Shown: piece after piece, positions 20,882 to 30,555 of the stretch
How positions within the stretch are numbered: position 1 is the stretch's first letter
Layout of the letters: each line of letters begins with the position of its first letter
Assembly: GCA_017613595.1 (NCBI GenBank)
Contig: JAGADM010000090.1
Span: forward strand, 1-46,970
Direction: 5' to 3'
DNA: 46,970 nt
From: Lachnospiraceae bacterium
GTDB taxonomy: Bacteria > Bacillota_A > Clostridia > Lachnospirales > Lachnospiraceae
Made by a program: the position numbers and the translations under genes
The notes under the pieces: model-generated
Seen by the model: only the letters and a program-made list of their open reading frames with translations
Told to the model about the DNA's origin: nothing
Databases searched by the model: none

Positions 20882-23608
20882 ATGGAAGATTACATGCTTT
20901 TAATTGACGGGTCGGGGCTTCTTTCGACGCAGTACTACGGAAACCTTCCGCGGGAAGTATTGATGGCAAAGACGCAGGAAGACCGCGAGCGGAATTACCA
21001 TAAGATCATGCATACGCCTGCAGGCGTTTATACGAACGGCGTATACGGGTTTCTGCGGACGTTATTTAAGATTTTAGAAACGCATCCGCCGAAGTATCTT
21101 GCGGTTTTGTGGGATCTGAGCCGCGATACGTTCCGAAGAGAACTGTATCCCGAATATAAGGCCAACCGCGGTGAGACGCCGCTTCCGTTGAAAGACCAGT
21201 TTGCGCTTTGCGAGGATGTGATCGGTCGGATCGGCATCCGCCAGTATATGGATAACAATTACGAGGCCGACGATTTTGCCGGAAGCCTCTGTCAGAAGTT
21301 CGGTAAGGAGATTCCGATCAGGATTCTTACGAAGGACCACGATTATCTGCAGCTTGTCAATGACAATGTCTATGTTTACCTGATGCAGACCGTGCAGAGT
21401 AAGGCTGATGAACTGTTGAAGAAGTACAATTTTGACAAGAACTGCTGCCCGGAGAAATGCTTCCTGATGACGCCCGAAACAGTTGTCGGTGAAGAAGGCG
21501 TTAAGCCTTCCTCCATCAACCATCTGAAGGGGCTGATGGGCGACTCGAGTGATAACATCAAGGGCGTAGCGGGAATCGGTCCAAAGACGGCGGTTGGTCT
21601 GATCGCACGTTACGAGACCGTAGATGCTTTATATGACGCGATTAAGAACACTCCCGAAACGACGCTTGCGGAAGAGTTTAAGGCGGCCGGTGTACGCGCG
21701 GGCATCGTTAAGACGCTTACAAAGGACGAAGACGGGGTAAATGCCGAGGAATCGGCCAGACTCAGTACGGTTCTTGCGACCATTAAAACGGATATTCCGA
21801 TTGAAGAGCAGCTTTCCGATCTCGAACTGCGGCTTAAGAGCGATGAAATCGATAAAGTACTGCATGAGCTTGCATTTTCCTCGCTGAAAGCACCGGTTAT
21901 AGAGGGTGCGGCGACTGCCGCGGCAATGGAATTAAGCTATGAAACCGTTACGGTATCCGATCTGAATGACGCTGATCTTATCAGAAGCAGACTGCTTACC
22001 GGACGCGGGCAGTCCTACGGCATCCGTTACGATAATAGGGAAGGCTCGCTGTATCTGGCGGCTGCCGACAAAGTATACCGCTTTATCCCGGACGGATTCT
22101 GCCTTGGGGAGATTTACTTCTCGGAGCTTTTAAATCAGCTGCTTACGGACAATGTGATCTATGCATTTTCCGTAAAGGAACTGACGGTGCTGTTCCCGGA
22201 GGAAAAGGACGGCGTATACGACCTTTCCGTATGCGATTACCTGTTAAGGCCGCTTGCCGGTTCGCATGAACCGCAGGATCTGCAGAGAGAGTATCTGTCG
22301 GGTATCGGATTTAAGGCGGACGGTGACTACACGGCGGCGCTTGCCAGAGCTTGCGGACATGAAATCCGTAAGAAGATGGAAGAAAAGCAGATAACAAAGC
22401 TTTATGAAGAGATTGAGCGGCCGCTTATCTGGGTGCTTGCCGATATGGAGCAGACCGGTATCTATGCGGATCCGGAACTTTTAAAGAAGTTAGACGAAGA
22501 GTTTATCGCCCGCTGCAACGAGGAAGAGCAGACGGTATACGAACTTGCCGGCATGAAATTCAATCTGAATTCGCCGAAACAGCTGTCGGAAGTACTCTTT
22601 GAAAAACTCGGATTAAAGGGCGGCAAGAAGACGAAGAACGGGTATTCCACTTCGGCCGATATTCTTGAAAAACTTGCGGAGGATGAGCCGGTTGTAGAGC
22701 ATATTCTGACGTACCGGCAGTACCGTAAACTGCAGACAACCTATTCCGCGGGACTTATGAACTGCATCGCCTCAGACGGCCGCATTCATACGACGTTCCA
22801 GCAGACCGTGACGGCAACGGGACGGCTCAGTTCGACCAATCCGAACCTGCAGAATATACCGATCCGTACGGAACTCGGTCGTTCCATCCGAAAGGTATTC
22901 CTGCCGAAGAAAGGCTGCATATTCTATGACGCCGACTATTCGCAGATCGAGCTTCGCCTGATGGCGCATATGTCCAGCGACAAGAGCCTGATCGACGCTT
23001 ACAATAATGCGGCCGACATTCACCGTACGACGGCGGCGATGGTATTCCATGTGCCGTTTGAAGAAGTTACCGACGCGCAGAGAAGCGCCGCGAAAGCCGT
23101 TAACTTCGGTATTTTGTACGGTATCAGTTCATTCGGTCTCGGGCAGAACCTCGGCATCGACCGTAAGACCGCCGAATCGTATATCAAGTCCTATTACGAA
23201 AAGTATCCGGCAATGAAGCAGTATCTCGATGAGAACGTGCGGAAGGCCAGGGAAAGCGGAGAAATCCGCACCTTATACGGACGTCCGCGGCCGATTCCGG
23301 AACTTTCTTCGGATAATTTCATGCAGCGTTCGTTTGGCGAGCGGATTGCGATGAATTCGCCGATCCAGGGTACCGCGGCGGACATCATGAAGATTGCGAT
23401 GGTCCGCGTGTACCGCATGTTAAAGGAACAGAACCTGAAGTCGAAGATGCTTGTACAGGTTCACGACGAAATCCTTCTTGAGGTTCCTCACGATGAGGAG
23501 GAGAAGGTGCAGTCGATTTTGAAAGAAGCAATGGAAGGAGCAGCCGTATTGTCCGTTCCGCTTGTTGCGGATATCCATAAAGGCAGCAGCTGGTATGAGG
23601 CCAAATGA
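20882..23608 (+). CDS. polA: DNA polymerase I
   Basis: Encodes 908 residues with all three domains. The N-terminal 5'-3' exonuclease (about 1-300) has LLIDGSGLLSTQYYG, YTNGVYGFL and the helix-hairpin-helix GDSSDNIKGVAGIGPKTA. The middle 3'-5' exonuclease-like domain lacks the first D-x-E motif, so it is probably inactive for proofreading, as in Bacillus. The polymerase domain has TATGRLSSTNPNLQNIP, YDADYSQIELRLMAH (motif A), RSAAKAVNFGILYGIS (motif B) and VQVHDEILLEVP (motif C). A lineage-type insertion (LPREVLMAKTQEDRERNYH) follows strand 1. It fills Okazaki and repair gaps. Confidence 0.96.
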   Translation: MEDYMLLIDGSGLLSTQYYGNLPREVLMAKTQEDRERNYHKIMHTPAGVYTNGVYGFLRTLFKILETHPPKYLAVLWDLSRDTFRRELYPEYKANRGETPLPLKDQFALCEDVIGRIGIRQYMDNNYEADDFAGSLCQKFGKEIPIRILTKDHDYLQLVNDNVYVYLMQTVQSKADELLKKYNFDKNCCPEKCFLMTPETVVGEEGVKPSSINHLKGLMGDSSDNIKGVAGIGPKTAVGLIARYETVDALYDAIKNTPETTLAEEFKAAGVRAGIVKTLTKDEDGVNAEESARLSTVLATIKTDIPIEEQLSDLELRLKSDEIDKVLHELAFSSLKAPVIEGAATAAAMELSYETVTVSDLNDADLIRSRLLTGRGQSYGIRYDNREGSLYLAAADKVYRFIPDGFCLGEIYFSELLNQLLTDNVIYAFSVKELTVLFPEEKDGVYDLSVCDYLLRPLAGSHEPQDLQREYLSGIGFKADGDYTAALARACGHEIRKKMEEKQITKLYEEIERPLIWVLADMEQTGIYADPELLKKLDEEFIARCNEEEQTVYELAGMKFNLNSPKQLSEVLFEKLGLKGGKKTKNGYSTSADILEKLAEDEPVVEHILTYRQYRKLQTTYSAGLMNCIASDGRIHTTFQQTVTATGRLSSTNPNLQNIPIRTELGRSIRKVFLPKKGCIFYDADYSQIELRLMAHMSSDKSLIDAYNNAADIHRTTAAMVFHVPFEEVTDAQRSAAKAVNFGILYGISSFGLGQNLGIDRKTAESYIKSYYEKYPAMKQYLDENVRKARESGEIRTLYGRPRPIPELSSDNFMQRSFGERIAMNSPIQGTAADIMKIAMVRVYRMLKEQNLKSKMLVQVHDEILLEVPHDEEEKVQSILKEAMEGAAVLSVPLVADIHKGSSWYEAK

Positions 23609-23654
23609 TACCGCAAAACGGAATGATACAGTAAAGGAAATACGGTAACAAACT

Positions 23655-24260
23655 ATGTTCGGTCAGACCAAAGTCATCGGAATCACGGGCGGTGTCGGTT
23701 CCGGAAAGAGTCATGTATGCCGCCTTATTGAAAAACATCTCGGTTATCCGGTCATCGATTCCGATGCCGTTTCGAAGGAGCAGATGGAACCGGGCGGAAA
23801 CGTTCTGAAAAAGGTTCTTGAAACATTCGGAAATGCGTACGCGAATGATGACGGAACGTTGAACCGCGGAGCGCTTGCCGACCTCGTGTTCCATGATCCC
23901 GAGAAACTTGAAATACTGAACGCGATCACGCATCCCGCGGTAATCGAAGAAATCCGTGAAAGAATCGCGAAATACGCCGAAGAAGGAATCCCGTTCGTAT
24001 TTGTCGAATCGGCGCTTGCGTGTTCGGCAGGTTACCGGGATTTCTGCGATGAGCTTTGGGCCGTTACCGCTCCCGAAACCGTACGCCGCTACCGGCTTAT
24101 AAAGGGGCGCGGCTATTCGGACGAGAAAGTGGCTTCGCTGTTCTCAGGGCAGATGCCCGAGGAAGAGCTTAAGAAGCTTTGCGATAAGGAAATCGTAAAC
24201 GGGAATCTTGTCGGCGACCTGGAACTTTGTTTCCAGATTGAGACCAATCTCGGATTGTAG
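23655..24260 (+). CDS. coaE: Dephospho-CoA kinase
   Basis: Phosphorylates the ribose 3' hydroxyl of dephospho-CoA, the last step of coenzyme A synthesis. The 201 residues begin with the P-loop VIGITGGVGSGKSHVC and then VIDSDAVSKEQMEPG, with further family segments LADLVFHDPEKLEILNAITHP and FVFVESALACSAG. Adjacency of coaE to polA is common in bacteria. It starts 46 bases after polA with an AAAGGAAAT site at somewhat long spacing. Confidence 0.93.
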   Translation: MFGQTKVIGITGGVGSGKSHVCRLIEKHLGYPVIDSDAVSKEQMEPGGNVLKKVLETFGNAYANDDGTLNRGALADLVFHDPEKLEILNAITHPAVIEEIRERIAKYAEEGIPFVFVESALACSAGYRDFCDELWAVTAPETVRRYRLIKGRGYSDEKVASLFSGQMPEEELKKLCDKEIVNGNLVGDLELCFQIETNLGL

Positions 24261-24280
24261 GCGGAAGGCGGTAAGAAGGT

Positions 24281-25075
24281 TTGAAATTCTTCAGTTTGGC
24301 GAGCGGAAGCAGCGGAAACGCCATCTATCTCGGGACCGGTTCCTGCAATGTTCTGATCGATGCGGGAATCAGCGCGAAACGGATCTGTGAGGGACTGCAG
24401 TCCGAATGGATCCAGCCCGAATCGCTTGACGCAATACTTGTTACGCATGAACATTCCGACCATACGCAGGGGCTTGCGGTGTTTATGAAGAAATACCGTA
24501 TCCCGGTTTATGCTTCAGGAGGAACGATTCAATATCTGAAGCGGATGAAGACGCTTGAGGGGCTTTCGGAAGATCTGTTCCGGGTAATAAAGCCCGGTTC
24601 GGAGATGCGCTTCGGAGATGTACGGGTCAGCTGCTGCGGCACCAGTCATGACGCTGCGGAACCGGTCGCATTTGCCTTTACGGACGGAACGCATAAAATC
24701 GGCATGGCGACCGACCTCGGCTGCATAACGCCCGAGATTGTCAGCCACCTGTCGGACTCCGAAGTGCTTTATTTAGAGTCCAATTACGACCGCTATATGC
24801 TTCTCGCGGGTTCGTATCCGTATTCCTTAAAGCAGCGCATTATGAGCGTGCAGGGGCACCTTTCGAATGAGGATTCGGCGCGTCTTGTATCGCATGTGCT
24901 TCATGAAAAGCTGAAGGCAATCGTGCTCGCACACCTCAGTAAAGAGAACAATATGCCGGACCTGGCGCTTCTTACGATGAAGAACGAACTCGACGGCGCC
25001 TGGAATTTCGACAATCCGAAACCGAGGCTTCTTGTGGCGCCGCGCGACGTTCCGATGGAAGCACTCATTCTTTAA
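24281..25075 (+). CDS. walJ: WalJ/YycJ-like metallo-beta-lactamase fold hydrolase
   Basis: Encodes 264 residues from a TTG start preceded by AAGAAGG. It opens with the family-typical FFSLASGSSGNAIYLG. The metal-binding motif THEHSDHTQGL comes next, followed by GTSHDAAEPV, MATDLGC and VQGHLSN, with AHLSKENN near the end. In Bacillus and streptococci YycJ/WalJ is encoded with the WalRK two-component system and acts as a DNA exonuclease linked to repair. Here it follows coaE and polA, and no walRK genes are present, which suits the repair view. Confidence 0.85.
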   Translation: MKFFSLASGSSGNAIYLGTGSCNVLIDAGISAKRICEGLQSEWIQPESLDAILVTHEHSDHTQGLAVFMKKYRIPVYASGGTIQYLKRMKTLEGLSEDLFRVIKPGSEMRFGDVRVSCCGTSHDAAEPVAFAFTDGTHKIGMATDLGCITPEIVSHLSDSEVLYLESNYDRYMLLAGSYPYSLKQRIMSVQGHLSNEDSARLVSHVLHEKLKAIVLAHLSKENNMPDLALLTMKNELDGAWNFDNPKPRLLVAPRDVPMEALIL

Positions 25076-25136
25076 AACGACAGTATCGGCATATCCGATC
25101 AAATATAACGGCTTCGGCCGGAAAGAAGGTTTTACC

Positions 25137-25409
25137 ATGAAAAGAGCAATTATAACCGTAGTCGGAAAGGACACCGTAGGCATTATCGCAAAGGTCTGCA
25201 CTTACCTTTCCGAGGAAAATGTGAACGTCCTTGATATTTCGCAGACGATCGTCGGCGGATATTTCAACATGATGATGATCGTGGATGTTTCCGCAAGCAA
25301 GATCGATTTCAACAATCTTTCGGACGGATTATCGAAGGTCGGCGGGGAAATCGGATGCGTGATCCGTATCCAGCTCGAGGATATTTTCGATATGATGCAT
25401 CGTATCTGA
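25137..25409 (+). CDS. ACT domain protein (UPF0237)
   Basis: Encodes 90 residues from the ATG at 25137, which has GAAAGAAGG upstream. It is a single ACT-like regulatory domain: RAIITVVGKDTVGIIAKV, ENVNVLDISQTIVGGYFNM and the ending RIQLEDIFDMMHRI. Its gene is a conserved partner of the UPF0210 gene that follows, suggesting it senses a small ligand for that protein. The true function is unknown. Confidence 0.9.
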   Translation: MKRAIITVVGKDTVGIIAKVCTYLSEENVNVLDISQTIVGGYFNMMMIVDVSASKIDFNNLSDGLSKVGGEIGCVIRIQLEDIFDMMHRI

Positions 25410-25478
25410 TGCTGAGACCGTTATAAGATGTTTGAAAGGAACGGACGGACGCGTACCGTCTGTTTGGAGGAAAATGCT

Positions 25479-26843
25479 ATGATCAGTAAACTGGAAATAC
25501 AGGAAACCAACCGGATGATCGAGAAGATGAATCTAGACGTGAGAACAATCACGCTCGGAATATCCCTTCTGGACTGCATCGACTCGGATCTCGGCCGGCT
25601 GAATGAGAAGATTTACAAGAAAATAACGACGCTTGCAGGCAATCTTGTGGCAACCGGGGATGAAATCGCAAAGGAATACGGCATTCCGGTTGTCAATAAG
25701 CGTATCAGCGTTACACCAATCGGTCTGATCGGCGCGTCTGCCTGCCGCTGCGAGGATGACTTCGTAGAAATTGCCAGGACTCTTGATAAAGCAGGCAAAG
25801 CCGTAGGAGTAAACTTTATCGGCGGCTACAGCGCTCTTGTTTCAAAGGGCATGACCAAAGCGGAGGAACTTCTGCTTCGTTCCATTCCGAAGGCTCTTGC
25901 GGTAACCGATGTTGTCTGCAGTTCGGTTAATGTAGGCTCCACGAAGACCGGTATCAACATGGATGCCGTACGGCTCATGGGGCAGGTAATAAGACAGACG
26001 GCCGAGAACACCGCGGACAAGGATTCCATCGGCTGCGCGAAACTTGTCTTATTCTGTAACGCTCCCGATGACAACCCGTTCATGGCCGGCGCATTTCACG
26101 GCGTAACCGAAGCGGATGCCGTTATCAATGTCGGCGTCAGCGGCCCCGGCGTTGTGAAGAAGGCTCTGGAACAGGCACGCGGCATGGATTTCGAGTTTCT
26201 TTGCGAGACCATCAAGAAGACGGCCTTTAAGATCACAAGAGTCGGACAGCTCGTTGCAAAGAGAGCTTCCGAAATGCTTAACGTACCGTTCGGTATTGTA
26301 GACCTTTCCCTTGCTCCGACGCCCGCAATCGGCGACAGCGTTGCGGAAATCCTGCAGGAGATCGGCTTGGAGCATCCGGGCGCACCCGGAACGACCGCTG
26401 CGCTTGCGCTTTTAAATGATCAGGTAAAGAAGGGGGGCATCATGGCTTCCTCTTATGTCGGAGGTCTCAGCGGCGCATTTATCCCTGTCAGTGAAGACCA
26501 GGGAATGATCGATGCGGTGCTCGCGGGATGCCTGACATTAGAGAAGCTTGAGGCAATGACATGCGTATGCTCGGTAGGTCTTGATATGATCGCCATTCCC
26601 GGGGATACTTCCGCGGAAACGCTGAGCGGTATTATCGCGGACGAAATGGCGATCGGAATGATCAACCAGAAGACGACCGCGGTTCGTCTGATTCCGGTAA
26701 TCGGCAAGAAGGTTGGGGACAGCGCCGAATTCGGCGGCCTTCTCGGGTATGCGCCGATCATGCCGGTCAACTCGTTCTCCTGTGCGGATTTCATTAACAG
26801 AAAGGGCCGTATCCCGGCACCGGTGCACAGCTTTAAAAACTAA
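25479..26843 (+). CDS. UPF0210 (DUF711, PFL-type) family protein
   Basis: Encodes 454 residues from the ATG at 25479, preceded by TTGGAGGAAAA; an earlier in-frame ATG at 25428 has a weaker site. Conserved family stretches are visible: [79 protein letters not shown] and [17 protein letters not shown]. It is distantly related to pyruvate formate-lyase-like folds, without an established reaction. The ACT-domain gene lies just upstream, as usual in Firmicutes and Archaea. Confidence 0.9.
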   Translation: MISKLEIQETNRMIEKMNLDVRTITLGISLLDCIDSDLGRLNEKIYKKITTLAGNLVATGDEIAKEYGIPVVNKRISVTPIGLIGASACRCEDDFVEIARTLDKAGKAVGVNFIGGYSALVSKGMTKAEELLLRSIPKALAVTDVVCSSVNVGSTKTGINMDAVRLMGQVIRQTAENTADKDSIGCAKLVLFCNAPDDNPFMAGAFHGVTEADAVINVGVSGPGVVKKALEQARGMDFEFLCETIKKTAFKITRVGQLVAKRASEMLNVPFGIVDLSLAPTPAIGDSVAEILQEIGLEHPGAPGTTAALALLNDQVKKGGIMASSYVGGLSGAFIPVSEDQGMIDAVLAGCLTLEKLEAMTCVCSVGLDMIAIPGDTSAETLSGIIADEMAIGMINQKTTAVRLIPVIGKKVGDSAEFGGLLGYAPIMPVNSFSCADFINRKGRIPAPVHSFKN

Positions 26844-26857
26844 CGGGGGTTACATTT

Positions 26858-27661
26858 ATGGAAATACAGTTGTGGAGAGAATTTCTGGATCCTTACGCGC
26901 TTGCGGTTGATGAACTGATGATCAAATTCAACCATCTGATGACCGCGTTCCGCAAATCGGATGATTATTGCCCGATTGAGCTTGTTCAGGGGCGTGTGAA
27001 ATCAATCGCCAGCATCATAGAGAAGGCCAATCGTAAGAAGATTCCGCTTGAGGATATCGAAAATGAAATGTGGGACATATGCGGTATCCGTCTGATCTGC
27101 CAGTTCGTGGAGGACTGCTATCAGGTTGTCGACATGATCAAGTCGAGAACCGATATGGAAGTCGTTTCGGAAAATGACTATATCGCTTTTCCGAAGGACA
27201 GCGGTTACCGGAGCTTCCATCTGCGCATTTTATATACCGTGCAGTCAGTTTCCGGACCGAAGAAGATCCACGGCGAGATTCAGGTAAGAACGCTCGGAAT
27301 GAACAGTTGGTCGACGATCGAGCATTCGCTGCAGTATAAGTACCGGAGCAACATTCCGGACGAACTGAAGATCCGTCTTCGCAATACGGCAGACGGCATG
27401 ATCGAAACCGATAAGGAACTTTCTTCAATCCGTGACGAGATCCGTTCGGCGAGAGAACTTCGGTTTGAAGAGGAACGTATTGTTAACGACATCCTGCTTT
27501 CGATTCAGAACCTTTACCGGTTCGTCAGCCACCGCGAGGCGGTTCGTATCCAGGAAGAGTTTTATGACATTTATAAAGAACAGAACATCGAAAAACTGCG
27601 CCATTTCGCGACCGAGCTTGATATCATCGCGGAAGGCTACCGCGCGCAGACGATCAACTGA
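26858..27661 (+). CDS. Small alarmone (ppGpp) synthetase, RelQ/YjbM-like
   Basis: Transfers pyrophosphate from ATP to GDP/GTP, making (p)ppGpp. The 267 residues contain only the synthetase domain, with no HD hydrolase, TGS or ACT domain. Seen: RVKSIASIIEKANRKKIPL, MWDICGIRLICQFVEDCYQV, FPKDSGYRSFHL with the catalytic loop, and GEIQVRTLGMNSWSTIEHSL. These are the RelQ-type motifs (R.K.SI..K, D..G.R, GYRS.H, EIQ.RT). The C-terminus adds about 70 helical residues that usually support tetramerisation. It lies 14 bases after the UPF0210 gene. Confidence 0.9.
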   Translation: MEIQLWREFLDPYALAVDELMIKFNHLMTAFRKSDDYCPIELVQGRVKSIASIIEKANRKKIPLEDIENEMWDICGIRLICQFVEDCYQVVDMIKSRTDMEVVSENDYIAFPKDSGYRSFHLRILYTVQSVSGPKKIHGEIQVRTLGMNSWSTIEHSLQYKYRSNIPDELKIRLRNTADGMIETDKELSSIRDEIRSARELRFEEERIVNDILLSIQNLYRFVSHREAVRIQEEFYDIYKEQNIEKLRHFATELDIIAEGYRAQTIN

Positions 27662-27691
27662 TCGATATGCGCTGCCAAGCGTTGTATCGAT
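27661..27691 (+). other. Imperfect hairpin after the alarmone synthetase gene
   Basis: ATCGATA (27661-27667) pairs with TATCGAT (27685-27691), and inside it CGCT (27670-27673) pairs with AGCG (27678-27681) around a GCCA loop. There is no T run, so it is a weak terminator at best and more likely an mRNA end-protection or processing structure. Confidence 0.35.
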
Positions 27692-27762
27692 GTTGAGCTG
27701 AGATATGCTTTACGGAAGGATACCGTTTAAACCGTTATTGAACCAAAGAAGGAACATACGAG

Positions 27763-29166
27763 ATGCATTTTCCGGAACAATTTGAAAAACGTATGCGAGA
27801 CCAGCTCGGTGAGGAAGAGTTTGCGGCTTATGAAGCATGCTTTACGAAAAAGGTGAGCTCGGCCGTACGTGTGAATACGCTGAAACTGAGTCCGGAAGAG
27901 TTTACGAAGCTTTCCCCGTTCGGATTGCAGCCGGTTCAATGGACGAAGAACGGATTCTACTATGAGGATTCCGACATCCCTTCGAAACATCCGTATTACT
28001 ATGCGGGGATGTATTATCTGCAGGAACCGAGCGCCATGACGCCGGCCGCACTGCTGCCTGTGGAGCCCGGAGACCGTGTTTTGGACCTTTGCGCGGCACC
28101 CGGCGGAAAGAGTACAGAACTCGGCGCGAAACTGCAGGGAAAGGGCATTCTTGTCGCGAACGACATCAGTCATTCCAGAGCGAAAGCGCTTCTTAAGAAT
28201 ATCGAGCTGTTCGGCATCGCCAACGCGGTTGTTACGAGCGAACCCGCTGAGAAACTCGCGCAGCGTTTTCCTGAATATTTTGATAAGATTCTCGTTGACG
28301 CGCCGTGTTCCGGTGAGGGAATGTTCCGGAAGCAGCCCGCCATCATGAAGAACTGGGAACAGTACGGTACCGGTTATTATAACGACCTGCAGAAACAGAT
28401 TCTGCCGAGAGCCTATGATATGCTCCGTCCTGGCGGAATGCTTTTATATTCGACGTGCACATTTTCCCCTGAGGAGGATGAGGATACGGTCCGTTTCTTC
28501 TTAGACTCGTATCCCGATATGGAACTTGTGGACGCGGTTCCCGTTGACCGTAAAGCGGAATATGCGTCGTTCGGGTTTGATACCGGCCGGGAGGAATGGA
28601 TGCAGGACCCGCTTCCCGAGATTAAAAAGACCGTAAGGCTCTTCCCGCATAAAGTGGAAGGAGAAGGGCATTATCTGGCACTGTTTCATAAAAAGGGCGA
28701 CTGTACGGATACGGCAAATGTGCCGCTGTTCCGCGACTTTGCGAAGCCGAAGGCGATTACGCCCGAGGTTACCGAATTTCTGTCGCATATTTCCATGGAT
28801 ATTCCCGCCACACGCCTTGCGCTTTCCGACGAATGGCTTTCGCTGATTCCGGAAGGTATGCCCGATATTAAGGGGCTTCGCGTGTTGCGTGCGGGATTAT
28901 TCCTCGGAGAACTCCGGAAAGGCCGGTTTGAGCCGTCCCAGGCGCTTGCGATGGCGCTTAAGAGTTCGGATTTTGATTCCGTTATCAATTATGCCGCGGA
29001 TGACCCGAATGTGATCCGTTACCTGAAGTGCGAATCGGTTGATCCGCCCGAAGATACGAAGGACGGCTACACGCTCGTGTGCGTTGACGGTTATCCGCTC
29101 GGGTTCGGCAAGGTCCGTAACGGCCGGTTTAAGAACAAATACCTTCCCGGCTGGAGAATGATGTGA
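27763..29166 (+). CDS. rsmF: rRNA cytosine-C5 methyltransferase, RsmF/NOP2-Sun family
   Basis: Encodes 467 residues and methylates a 16S rRNA cytosine at C5 using SAM. VLDLCAAPGGKSTELG is motif I, VDAPCSGEGMFRK holds the motif IV cysteine, and YSTCTFSPEEDEDTV holds the catalytic motif VI cysteine. The N-terminus has SSAVRVNTLKLSPEEF, and the C-terminal third (residues about 300-467, with GLFLGELRKGRFEPSQALA) is the RsmF-specific RNA-binding part. No ribosome-binding site better than AAGAAGGAAC is seen. Its stop overlaps the next start (TGATG). Confidence 0.9.
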   Translation: MHFPEQFEKRMRDQLGEEEFAAYEACFTKKVSSAVRVNTLKLSPEEFTKLSPFGLQPVQWTKNGFYYEDSDIPSKHPYYYAGMYYLQEPSAMTPAALLPVEPGDRVLDLCAAPGGKSTELGAKLQGKGILVANDISHSRAKALLKNIELFGIANAVVTSEPAEKLAQRFPEYFDKILVDAPCSGEGMFRKQPAIMKNWEQYGTGYYNDLQKQILPRAYDMLRPGGMLLYSTCTFSPEEDEDTVRFFLDSYPDMELVDAVPVDRKAEYASFGFDTGREEWMQDPLPEIKKTVRLFPHKVEGEGHYLALFHKKGDCTDTANVPLFRDFAKPKAITPEVTEFLSHISMDIPATRLALSDEWLSLIPEGMPDIKGLRVLRAGLFLGELRKGRFEPSQALAMALKSSDFDSVINYAADDPNVIRYLKCESVDPPEDTKDGYTLVCVDGYPLGFGKVRNGRFKNKYLPGWRMM

Positions 29167-29897
29167 TGAGTAAAACTACAATGCGTCTCGACCGGTTCCT
29201 GGCGCTTACAAACGCCGCGAAAAGCCGCTCCGACGCGAAGAAACTGCTGAAGACACAGGCTTTGACGGTTAATGGCGAGATCTGCCGCGTTCCCGAGCAG
29301 CAGATCGATACCGAAACGGATACGGTCATGCTGAACGGTAAGCAGCTGGTATACCGGCAGTACCGGTACTTTCTTCTCAATAAGCCGGACGGCGTAATCT
29401 CGGCGACAAAGGACCGTATCAGCGATACCGTATTATCATTGGTCCCCGAGGCGGACGCGAAGGACTATTTTCCGGTCGGAAGGCTTGATAAGGATACGGA
29501 GGGGCTGCTGCTTGTGACGAATGACGGCGCATTTGCCCACAATCTGACAAGTCCGTCGAAGAAGATGCCGAAGACGTATCTCGCGACGGTTACGGGACGC
29601 GTCAGTGAAGAAGGAATCAACAGGCTTGAGAGCGGGATTGTTTTCTCGGACTTTACGAGTAAACCCGCGAAATATGAGTTTATAAGCGAAAAGGACGGCT
29701 GTTCGGACTGCCTTCTGACGATTACGGAGGGGCATTTTCACCAGGTGAAGCGTATGTTTCACGCAGTCGGAAACGAAGTCGTTTATTTGAAGAGGATTGC
29801 GATCGGAGGCCTTACGCTTCCGGAAGATTTAAAACCCGGAGAGTACCGGGAGTATACGAGGGAACAGTTAGATGAAGCCATCTACGGAATGGATTAA
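29166..29897 (+). CDS. rRNA pseudouridine synthase, RsuA family
   Basis: Encodes 243 residues. An N-terminal S4 RNA-binding domain (MRLDRFLALTNAAKSRSDAK, ALTVNGEICR) precedes the catalytic domain with VGRLDKDTEGLLLVTNDG, whose aspartate is the nucleophile. FLLNKPDGVIS and GHFHQVKRMFHAVGNEV complete the RsuA/RluB/E/F pattern. The likely target is a 16S rRNA uridine. The ATG at 29166 overlaps the rsmF stop; a GTG three bases earlier is possible. Both this and rsmF modify rRNA, so co-expression makes sense. Confidence 0.9.
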   Translation: MSKTTMRLDRFLALTNAAKSRSDAKKLLKTQALTVNGEICRVPEQQIDTETDTVMLNGKQLVYRQYRYFLLNKPDGVISATKDRISDTVLSLVPEADAKDYFPVGRLDKDTEGLLLVTNDGAFAHNLTSPSKKMPKTYLATVTGRVSEEGINRLESGIVFSDFTSKPAKYEFISEKDGCSDCLLTITEGHFHQVKRMFHAVGNEVVYLKRIAIGGLTLPEDLKPGEYREYTREQLDEAIYGMD

Positions 29898-30555
29898 AGC
29901 GAATATAAAGGGCGTCATTTTCGACCTTGACGGAACAATGATCGACTCCATGTCGATGTGGGACGATATCGACATCGAATATCTCGCAAGGTTCGGCTAC
30001 GATCTGCCGGACGATTATCAGAAGAAGATCGAAGGCCTCAGTTTTCATGAGGTCGCGGTTTATACGAAGAAGCGTTTTCAGATACCGGACAGCGTCGAAC
30101 AGATGATGAAGGACTGGAACGACATGGCATTTGACTTCTATAAGAACCGGATCCCGCTGAAACCGGGTGTACGGAAGTTTCTTCGGTTTTTAGAGGCAAA
30201 TTCGATTCCCTGCGGTATAGCGACCAGCAATTCGCCCGAGCTTCTAGGCGCGGTGCTTGATGCGCAGAACATAAGGGATTTCTTTACGGTGATCATTACG
30301 GGAAGCGAAGTCGAGCACGGTAAACCGGCACCCGATATCTATCTGCACGCGGCCGACCGGCTTAGTCTCAAGCCGTCCGAGTGCCTCGTTTTTGAGGATG
30401 TGGAAGCGGGACTACTTGCGGCGAGAGGCGCGGGAATGAATGTCTGCGCCGTGTATGATCAATACTCGCATATCAGCGTACCGGAGGCGGAAGCGCTCTC
30501 GGATTATTATCTGAACGGATTTGAGGAACTGGATTATGAAGCGTTCGAAGGGTGA
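29872..30555 (+). CDS. HAD-superfamily phosphatase, beta-phosphoglucomutase-like
   Basis: Encodes 227 residues. FDLDGTMIDSMSMW gives the nucleophile and general-acid aspartates (motif I), GIATSNSPELL the motif II serine/threonine, GKPAPDIY the motif III lysine, and VFEDVEAGLLAARGAGM the motif IV acidic pair. The cap is alpha-helical, as in sugar-phosphate phosphatases and phosphoglucomutases. The substrate is uncertain. Its start lies 26 bases inside the end of the pseudouridine synthase gene, with GAGGGAACAG as ribosome-binding site. Confidence 0.88.
   Translation: MKPSTEWIKANIKGVIFDLDGTMIDSMSMWDDIDIEYLARFGYDLPDDYQKKIEGLSFHEVAVYTKKRFQIPDSVEQMMKDWNDMAFDFYKNRIPLKPGVRKFLRFLEANSIPCGIATSNSPELLGAVLDAQNIRDFFTVIITGSEVEHGKPAPDIYLHAADRLSLKPSECLVFEDVEAGLLAARGAGMNVCAVYDQYSHISVPEAEALSDYYLNGFEELDYEAFEG

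Noticed and set aside
27661..27691. Hairpin after the alarmone synthetase as a terminator
   Set aside because: The stem is interrupted and no T run follows; kept only as a weak structural feature.
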